From the NCBI GenBank assembly GCA_948474755.1, contig CAOLHI010000957.1, forward strand, positions 124,001-188,000: a DNA stretch of 64,000 bases, read 5' to 3'. Shown here in pieces: positions 61,401-64,000 of the stretch (positions within the stretch are counted from its first letter, which is position 1; every line of letters starts with the position of its first letter). Source of the stretch: Ctenosaura bakeri. Taxonomy: Eukaryota > Chordata > Lepidosauria > Squamata > Iguanidae. The notes beneath the pieces are model-generated. The model was not told the origin of the DNA, searched no databases, and worked only from the letters and a program-made list of their open reading frames with translations. Both the position numbers and the translations under genes were made by a program.

Positions 61401-64000
61401 AGCAATTCTGTGTTAAGTACCAGCATACCACCACAGTCTTCAACATATCGCTCTGCTCAGGAATCTGCACCCCATCTGTTGCAGCCTCAGTTCAGTTTGT
61501 TGCCTTCGTCACTTGGAGGAGCTCAGCCAGCTCCGCAGGTGTATAGCTCAACTCTGTTTACTGGTTCTACTGCCTCCATTGAAAGAGCACTGCAGAGAGA
61601 ATGTAGTGTCATTAAACACCATCAGCGGCCTTCAAGCACACAGTCTGTTCAGGCACAACTGACTGGTTCACAGCATTCCTTACACAATTTTTTATCAGAT
61701 TCAAGTGGAACCGATTTTCAGGATACATCTCGACAGTCATCCCTCTCTTGTAGCCCAGTTGCTGATGCTACTCAGGTGAGCAGTAGTGGACCACAGCAGA
61801 AGACCTCTCAAGTTTCAGTGGAACTTGCTCAGTCATACACATCGGCAATTCCATCACCTGGTTTCCCATCTGTTTCTACTACAAAAGCAAAACAGTGTTC
61901 TACAAAGCAGCCACCCAGGTCAACAAAGACCCCAAAGCCACAAAGTGTAGCCTCTGATGGGCAGGCACAAAGCTATTCCAAAACTACACAGAGCCAGAAC
62001 TCTGTAATAGCAGGTCAAGCACAAATCTATTCTACAGCACAGCTTCCAAGCCTATTGTCAGTAAGCCAGTCACAAAATTATGTTTCAACACAGTCACAGA
62101 ATGTGCCATCTGTCAGTCATGCACAAGTGTTCTCAGCTATCAAGCTTGAGAAGCTACCACCTTTGTACAAAACTCTTGCTTTTGCTGGGCAGTCACAAGC
62201 TATTACTTCTGATAGTCAGACGCTGAGTTATTCTTCTGAGCAACAGGTATTAAGTTCAGTTTCAGATGACAACTATTCTGCACAGACAAGGGGTCTTTCA
62301 GACAGCCAGTCTCAAAACTATCCTTCTAGCCATTCTCAGGGTTTGTCAACAGTTAGCCAGTCACAGGTTATTTATTCATCTCAATCCCAGGTTTTGTCAG
62401 TAGTTAGTCCTTCAGAAACATATACAACAGGGCAGTCTCTAACATTAACATCGCCATCTCTCCCATTTTCTTCCTCTTCTCATGTTCAAAACTTGTCAGC
62501 ATCTAGCTCTCCCCAGAACTATATTTCTCTACATTCTCAGGCACAAGAACCATCCTCTCCACAGTCTCAAAAGTTTTTACCAGTTGTTCAGTCAACTTTT
62601 GTCATGCCAGCTCATTCACAAGCATTGCAGATCAGATCTTCCTCAGATGCAAAATCATACATTAAAAGGAAATCTGACCCTAACTTGTATCAGACCGCTA
62701 AACAAGATGATCAGTTCCCGATGCAAGATTTACAGACATTGCAACACCAAACATCTCTTGATTCTTCCCCTCAAAGGCTAGCTGATAATGAAGTTAACAC
62801 TCAGGATACAACTTTCAAAGTTTCCAAAGTGGACACTCGATATTCTCAAAGCGTAATCAGAAGTAACTCTCGTCTTGAAGATCAAGTTGTTGGACTTACT
62901 CTTCAGGGCTCAAAAAAGGATGAAAGGATGGTTAGCTCTGTGGCTCAACTTACCCAGCAAATCGGCCATGTCACTAATGTAGTAAGCCATGATATTAAAA
63001 AGGCAGCTAATTTATTGCCAGCCACCCAAATAAATGTGGATGGCAAAGAACTAAGCCAGCAGCAATCTCTTCTGCATAAGGTACAGGAAGGTAAACCCTC
63101 AGAGCAACAAGGCCATGTAATTAGCACACCAACACAAATTAACACTCAAGCCATAAGACATAGCCATCAGCTGTGCTTGCCTAGCGCACAGGTGCTTTTG
63201 GAATCTGCCTGTGATTTACAGATGCTCCAGCAGTCAATACTGCAGTCTAGCTTAGGGCGCACAAAAGGTTCTCCACAAGTGCAGCGCATGCAGAGTTCTC
63301 AGCAGATGACTCAACAGTTTCTTCAGGTGGATGGTCACTTGATTCAGAGTAATGGAGGACATTCTCAGCAGCAGCTTCATCCTCAAAGCTCTGACATTAT
63401 GAAAATGGACATTTCTGAGCCATCAAAGCCAATACAACAACACTTGACATCAAAAGAAAATTTCGTGCAGCCAAATAATGAATCTAAGAATCAGTTTGTT
63501 ACCCTTAGTTCTGTATGTTTTCCAGAGTCTATGCTAATCGGCGATGAAAGGAATATACTGTCTAATGTAGATGATATCTTGGCAGCTACAGCCGCTGCTT
63601 GTGGTGTGACTCCATCTGAATTTGCCAAATCAACATCTAATGAAGAGGAAATGCAGTCAGTTGAAAATGGAGACAATTCTAAGGCTCAGTTCCAGACAAT
63701 AGATGTCAGACATGTGACTCCGAGCTTCACCTCCTCACAAGCAGTAGTTGGAAAGCCACTGAGCATAAACAATATTTCTTTGAACGGAGGCCAGATTACC
63801 CTGAACTTAACAACAGTGCCTGTGGTGCCAAAAAGCAGAAGCGTTGATGAACAACATGTTGAACCATATCAAAGCATTTCTACTAGAGTTGCCACATCAG
63901 AGTTTGAACAAACGCAAGAACAGGCTTCTGTCCTAGTAAAGCAAGAGTCTAGCACAAATAATGACTCAGAAGGTAAAAATAATGTTCATGTGGATGGTGT
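28331..64000 (+). CDS. QSER1: QSER1, glutamine- and serine-rich protein 1, 5' part (exons 1-4; gene continues past the window)
   Basis: Exons 28331-28470, 55564-55676, 59414-59575 and 61153 onward join in frame (phases 2, 1, 1). They give about 1,087 residues, compared with about 1,735 in human. The start MMDRNYP, the block [55 protein letters not shown] and [21 protein letters not shown] are diagnostic of QSER1 and its paralogue PRR12. The Ser/Gln-rich rather than proline-rich body, and the position next to PRRG4, select QSER1. The protein is nuclear; published work describes it cooperating with TET1 to protect DNA-methylation valleys and bivalent promoters from DNMT3 methylation. The conserved C-terminal region lies outside the window. 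Confidence 0.96.
28471..30960 (+). other. QSER1 intron 1, 5' part
   Basis: The first 450 bp is still CpG island. After about 29.3 kb it is ordinary AT-rich intron. No repeat or exon was recognised. Confidence 0.5.
30967..31155 (+). mobile_element. tRNA-derived SINE
   Basis: The head GAGCCAGTATGGTGTAGTGG then TTTGAGCATTGGACTAC carries A-box-like sequence, and AAATTTGATTCCC stands at the B-box position. The tail GATTTGAAGGCACACAACAA is followed by (CAA)n. Nearly full length. Confidence 0.88.
31882..32070 (+). mobile_element. tRNA-derived SINE
   Basis: GAACCAGTGTGATGTAGTGA is followed by GGGTTTGATTCCTC (B-box-like) and AAATGACTTGAAGGCACACA. It is in the same orientation as the copy 900 bp upstream. 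Confidence 0.88.
32079..32338. repeat. Two palindromic MITE-like elements side by side
   Basis: 32079-32200 has arms around AACTAGAGTAGACCCACTGA and ATTCATTGGATTTACTTCTG. 32205-32338 has inverted ends GTGGAACTCATATGGCCCTC / GTGGAGGGCTGCATGATTCC. Both look like non-autonomous DNA elements; no clear duplication was found. Confidence 0.45.
32491..32794. mobile_element. hAT-type MITE with exact 8-bp duplication
   Basis: The ends CAGGACTTTC and GGAAAGCTCTG are imperfect inverted repeats, extended by GTGTGTCACCTGAAGTG / GTGTGTCACCAACATG. The flanks are ATCCAAGA at 32483-32490 and at 32795-32802, an exact 8-bp target duplication as made by hAT transposases. It is 304 bp with no coding frame. Confidence 0.88.
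33000..33070 (+). repeat. Fragment of fold-back repeat
   Basis: CTGAAGAAGAAGATTGTAGT, CCATAAAAACTAATACC and TTAATCTTTAAGGGACCAC match the half-copy at 1285-1370 in reverse. Confidence 0.4.
33681..33698 (+). repeat. (GT)9 microsatellite
   Basis: A short pure GT run within QSER1 intron 1. Confidence 0.9.
34957..36620. mobile_element. Possible composite DNA element with inverted ends
   Basis: The left end CAGTATATACTCATGTTTAA resembles the complement of the right end (TATATACATGAATACATACAG), and TA flanks both. Subterminal GGATAAGTC (35050) and GGATAAGTTGACC (36550) also correspond. The 1.5-kb interior is GC-richer than its surroundings, and no transposase was recognised. It may be several elements rather than one. 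Confidence 0.35.
36844..37035 (+). mobile_element. tRNA-derived SINE
   Basis: The head GAGCCAGTGTAGCATATTGG is followed by CCAGGGTTCAGTTCCC (B-box-like) and the tail GACGTGAAGGCACACAGCAA with (CAACAG)n. Nearly full length. Confidence 0.87.
37264..38185 (+). other. QSER1 intron 1, no feature recognised
   Basis: It has a small direct repeat (ATATGGGTTAATGTTGAAGT twice near 37286-37330). Otherwise it is unremarkable. Confidence 0.4.
38190..38800 (-). mobile_element. L2-like LINE fragment, minus strand
   Basis: The minus-strand frames read [31 protein letters not shown] and [20 protein letters not shown]. The pattern is the RT C-terminus of L2/Jockey-group non-LTR elements (VLxxTYKALHGLxPxYL). 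A frameshift near 38450-38510 separates the two frames. Confidence 0.75.
38810..41480 (+). other. QSER1 intron 1, unique-looking segment
   Basis: About 2.7 kb in which I recognise no repeats. It could hold conserved non-coding elements; only alignment to other vertebrates would show that. Confidence 0.35.
41490..41990 (-). mobile_element. Possible L2-like LINE 3' region, minus strand
   Basis: TCCAGTTTATTAGCCCTCAT and CCAGCCCATTTTCATGG resemble the segment downstream of the RT frame in squamate L2-like LINEs. It is in the same orientation as the 38190 fragment. Weak evidence. Confidence 0.35.
42000..43350 (+). other. QSER1 intron 1, nothing recognised
   Basis: AT-rich and unique-looking, without splice-flanked frames. 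Confidence 0.4.
43355..43880. repeat. Unclassified repeat carrying a partial palindromic-MITE arm
   Basis: It starts near TATATTTACCCGGTGTTGCC, whose short GC-rich motif recurs in unrelated transposons. At 43676-43725 CCCCTCCCTAAACTGCCAAC and CTCAGGATTCCACAG match the right arm of the 4.5-7.6-kb MITE family. Confidence 0.35.
43957..45915 (-). mobile_element. RTE/BovB-like LINE fragment, split by a SPIN-type element
   Basis: 43957-44103 (GATTTGTTATGTGCTGTCAA, GAGAGGCCTCCAGG) and 45551-45915 (CTGCCTTCATTTTTTTTCAG, TTCAAATGAGCTGGATTTTT) are successive parts of the LINE family also found at 4288-4920, minus strand. The 1.45-kb hAT element lies between them. Confidence 0.55.
44104..45550 (+). mobile_element. 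SPIN-type hAT transposon, non-autonomous, with unidentified interior
   Basis: The terminal inverted repeats CAGCGGTTCTCAACC / GGTTGAGAACCACTG are flanked by an exact 8-bp duplication CTTTATTG (44096-44103 and 45551-45558). Subterminal text (GGGTCGCGACCCCTTTGAGG, CCTAAGACCATCGG, ATTTTATGGTTGGGG, AGGGTCGCGGCATTAGGAAG) is that of SPIN elements, known from mammals, Anolis and frogs through horizontal transfer. The 1.2-kb interior (about 44215-45460) is purine-rich on the plus strand. I see no hAT transposase frame in it. A 10-bp hairpin lies at 44369-44395. Confidence 0.9.
45960..47120 (+). other. QSER1 intron 1, nothing recognised
   Basis: It contains a small direct repeat (AACAGGAATAATGGCTTCTA twice, 46660-46697). 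Otherwise nothing was recognised. Confidence 0.4.
47126..47608. mobile_element. Tigger/pogo-like non-autonomous element, copy 1
   Basis: The ends CAGTCAGCTGACCACA and AAAGGTGGAGGGCCAACTG are flanked by TA (47124-47125 and 47609-47610). The interior shares GATTATTTGCAAGTTTCTCC, CTCAGCACCACAAACCC and GGAAGTATAGGGCCACCAT with the 56998 copy. Confidence 0.75.
47870..48040 (-). mobile_element. tRNA-derived SINE, minus strand
   Basis: The tail end TTGTTGTTGTTCTTGGCAA lies at left. The body has GAGGCTGAGAGAGTGTGACT, and the head TAGTTTGCTGCCGAAACCAC lies at right. The tail proper is shortened. Confidence 0.75.
48050..49245 (+). other. QSER1 intron 1, nothing recognised
   Basis: No splice-flanked frame and no named repeat. 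Confidence 0.4.
49300..49422 (+). mobile_element. SINE 3' fragment, host of the L1 insertion
   Basis: TTCCTTGCCTAAAAAAGCTC, TGAAATTCATGAGGTTCTCA and TAAGTCAACAGGTGACA resemble the 5S-type SINE body and tail at 1980-2060. Confidence 0.45.
49423..53027 (+). mobile_element. L1 LINE, 5'-truncated and decayed
   Basis: It is flanked by a 16-bp target duplication, AAGTCAACAGGTGACA at 49407-49422 and AAGTCAACAGGCGACA at 53028-53043 (one mismatch). ORF2 fragments in order: the endonuclease end ([10 protein letters not shown]), a linker, RT ([34 protein letters not shown] near 51070), and the C-terminal region ([26 protein letters not shown]). Many stops and frameshifts are present, with an A-rich 3' end. 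Length is 3.6 kb. Confidence 0.93.
53045..54270 (+). other. QSER1 intron 1, mostly unrecognised
   Basis: Just after the L1, 53075-53155 carries a MITE-like fragment (GCAGTCCAGCAACATCTGGA). The rest is AT-rich and plain. Confidence 0.4.
54275..54480. repeat. Fold-back repeat
   Basis: The inverted arms GTATAAAGGAATCCTGTTGC / GTGTGCAGGATTCCTTTATA are joined through GACTGGAATCCATAAAAGCT. It is the same general family as 1008-1370. Confidence 0.55.
54490..55563 (+). other. QSER1 intron 1, 3' end
   Basis: A possible MITE fragment lies at 54672-54740 (GGAGTACAATTCCCAACAAC). It ends in a T-rich tract and TTTTTCAG at 55563. Confidence 0.4.
55564..55676 (+). CDS. QSER1: QSER1 exon 2
   Basis: The exon lies between TTTTGTTTTTCAG and GCAG|GTAATA. 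It encodes the conserved N-terminal block with [17 protein letters not shown] (within residues 47-85), shared with PRR12. It is 113 nt long, entering in phase 2 and leaving in phase 1. A 27-kb intron precedes it. Confidence 0.95.
56998..57493. mobile_element. Tigger/pogo-like non-autonomous element, copy 2
   Basis: The ends GTCAGCCCTCCATTTTTG and GAATGTGAAGGGCCAATTG are inverted repeats. The interior matches copy 1: GATTATTTGCAAGTTTCTTC, CTCAGCACCACAAACCC and GGAAGTATAGGGTCACCAT. It contains a CCTCCC/ACC-rich simple tract (57149-57193). It lies in QSER1 intron 2. Confidence 0.75.
57840..57960 (+). mobile_element. Tigger/pogo-like element, left-end fragment
   Basis: CAGTTGGCCTTCTACATTTG, CGGGTTTCATTTTCACGGAT and GATTATTTACAAATTTCTCC match the left end of the two longer copies. 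The right end is missing. Confidence 0.65.
58606..59059 (+). repeat. Degenerate tandem array of a 16-bp AT-rich unit
   Basis: About 28 units run head to tail, each 10-18 bp and mostly 16. Consensus AGTTTTATTTTAATTC. Typical units are AGTTTTATTTTAATTC, AGTTGTATTTTAAACC and AGTTACATTTTAAATC. Each junction reads TTC-AG or a variant, so many units look like a pyrimidine-rich tract ending in AG. It lies 355 bp upstream of QSER1 exon 3. Confidence 0.9.
59414..59575 (+). CDS. QSER1: QSER1 exon 3
   Basis: The acceptor is TTTATGTAG and the donor CCAG|GTGATA, a weaker donor. The exon encodes [26 protein letters not shown] and [13 protein letters not shown] (residues 85-139). It is 162 nt long with phase 1 at both ends, so skipping it would keep the reading frame. 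Confidence 0.95.
59576..61152 (+). other. QSER1 intron 3
   Basis: It is 1,577 bp of AT-rich intron. No repeat or extra exon could be supported. It ends in TTTCTTTTTAAACAG. Confidence 0.5.
61153..64000 (+). CDS. QSER1: QSER1 exon 4 (giant Ser/Gln-rich exon, truncated by window end)
   Basis: The acceptor is TTTTTAAACAG. The frame starts [15 protein letters not shown] and stays open for all 2,848 nt to the window end. The N-terminal part (to about residue 330) is conserved with PRR12: [61 protein letters not shown]. Residues about 405-635 are a low-complexity tract of SQSQ.Y and SQ.LS repeats. A basic YIKRK segment follows at about residue 641, and [20 protein letters not shown] with a [14 protein letters not shown] helix lies near 920-960. 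The tract is probably disordered; SQ dipeptides are the minimal ATM/ATR phosphorylation motif, though function here is inference. Confidence 0.96.

Noticed and set aside
1..64000. CRISPR arrays, operons, prophage or toxin-antitoxin systems
   Set aside because: The DNA is a vertebrate nuclear locus. The only regular arrays are microsatellites and the degenerate 16-bp repeat, which has no spacers.

Overview
The window is vertebrate nuclear DNA, most likely from a squamate reptile (a lizard is the best guess). Two spliced plus-strand genes can be reconstructed: PRRG4, a single-pass vitamin-K-dependent Gla protein, complete across 8280-21949, and the 5' part of QSER1, from 28331 to beyond the end of the window. 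The same gene pair lies in this order and orientation on human 11p13. The squamate assignment rests on the repeats: CR1, RTE/BovB-like, L2-like and L1 LINEs, tRNA- and 5S-derived SINEs with ACA-type tails, a SPIN-type hAT transposon and many palindromic MITEs.

Layout. 1-5.9 kb is repeat-rich upstream DNA: a Harbinger-like MITE at 471-948, fold-back repeats, a 5S-derived SINE, and an RTE LINE split by a MITE. 5.93-6.56 kb is a GC-rich CpG-island-like block taken as the PRRG4 promoter and non-coding exon 1. It is surrounded by six copies of one palindromic MITE between 4.5 and 7.6 kb. PRRG4 has five coding exons (8280-8382, 15240-15391, 16550-16598, 17939-18071, 21730-21949; 657 nt, 218 codons). 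Its introns hold CR1 copies, a 5S SINE and other repeats. A poly(A) signal follows at 22341. The 22.4-27.2 kb spacer holds SINEs, two copies of an unclassified repeat and a Tigger-like MITE. A strong CpG island at about 27.45-28.9 kb carries QSER1 exon 1 (28331-28470). Intron 1 is about 27 kb and contains SINEs, a hAT MITE, L2 remnants, a 1.45-kb SPIN-type element with an exact 8-bp duplication, and a 3.6-kb decayed L1. Exon 2 (55564-55676), exon 3 (59414-59575) and the giant exon 4 (61153 onward, open to base 64000) follow. Together they give about 1,087 residues of QSER1.

Function. PRRG4 is a membrane Gla protein with a C-terminal PPxY motif expected to bind WW-domain proteins. QSER1 is a nuclear chromatin protein reported to cooperate with TET1 in keeping CpG-rich regulatory regions unmethylated. 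The two genes are neighbours; nothing in the sequence shows that they work together.

I found no operon-like or defence-like system. The most unusual non-genic structures are a roughly 454-bp degenerate array of a 16-bp unit resembling a splice acceptor, upstream of QSER1 exon 3; a SPIN-type element whose interior I cannot match to transposase; and the MITE cluster around the PRRG4 promoter.
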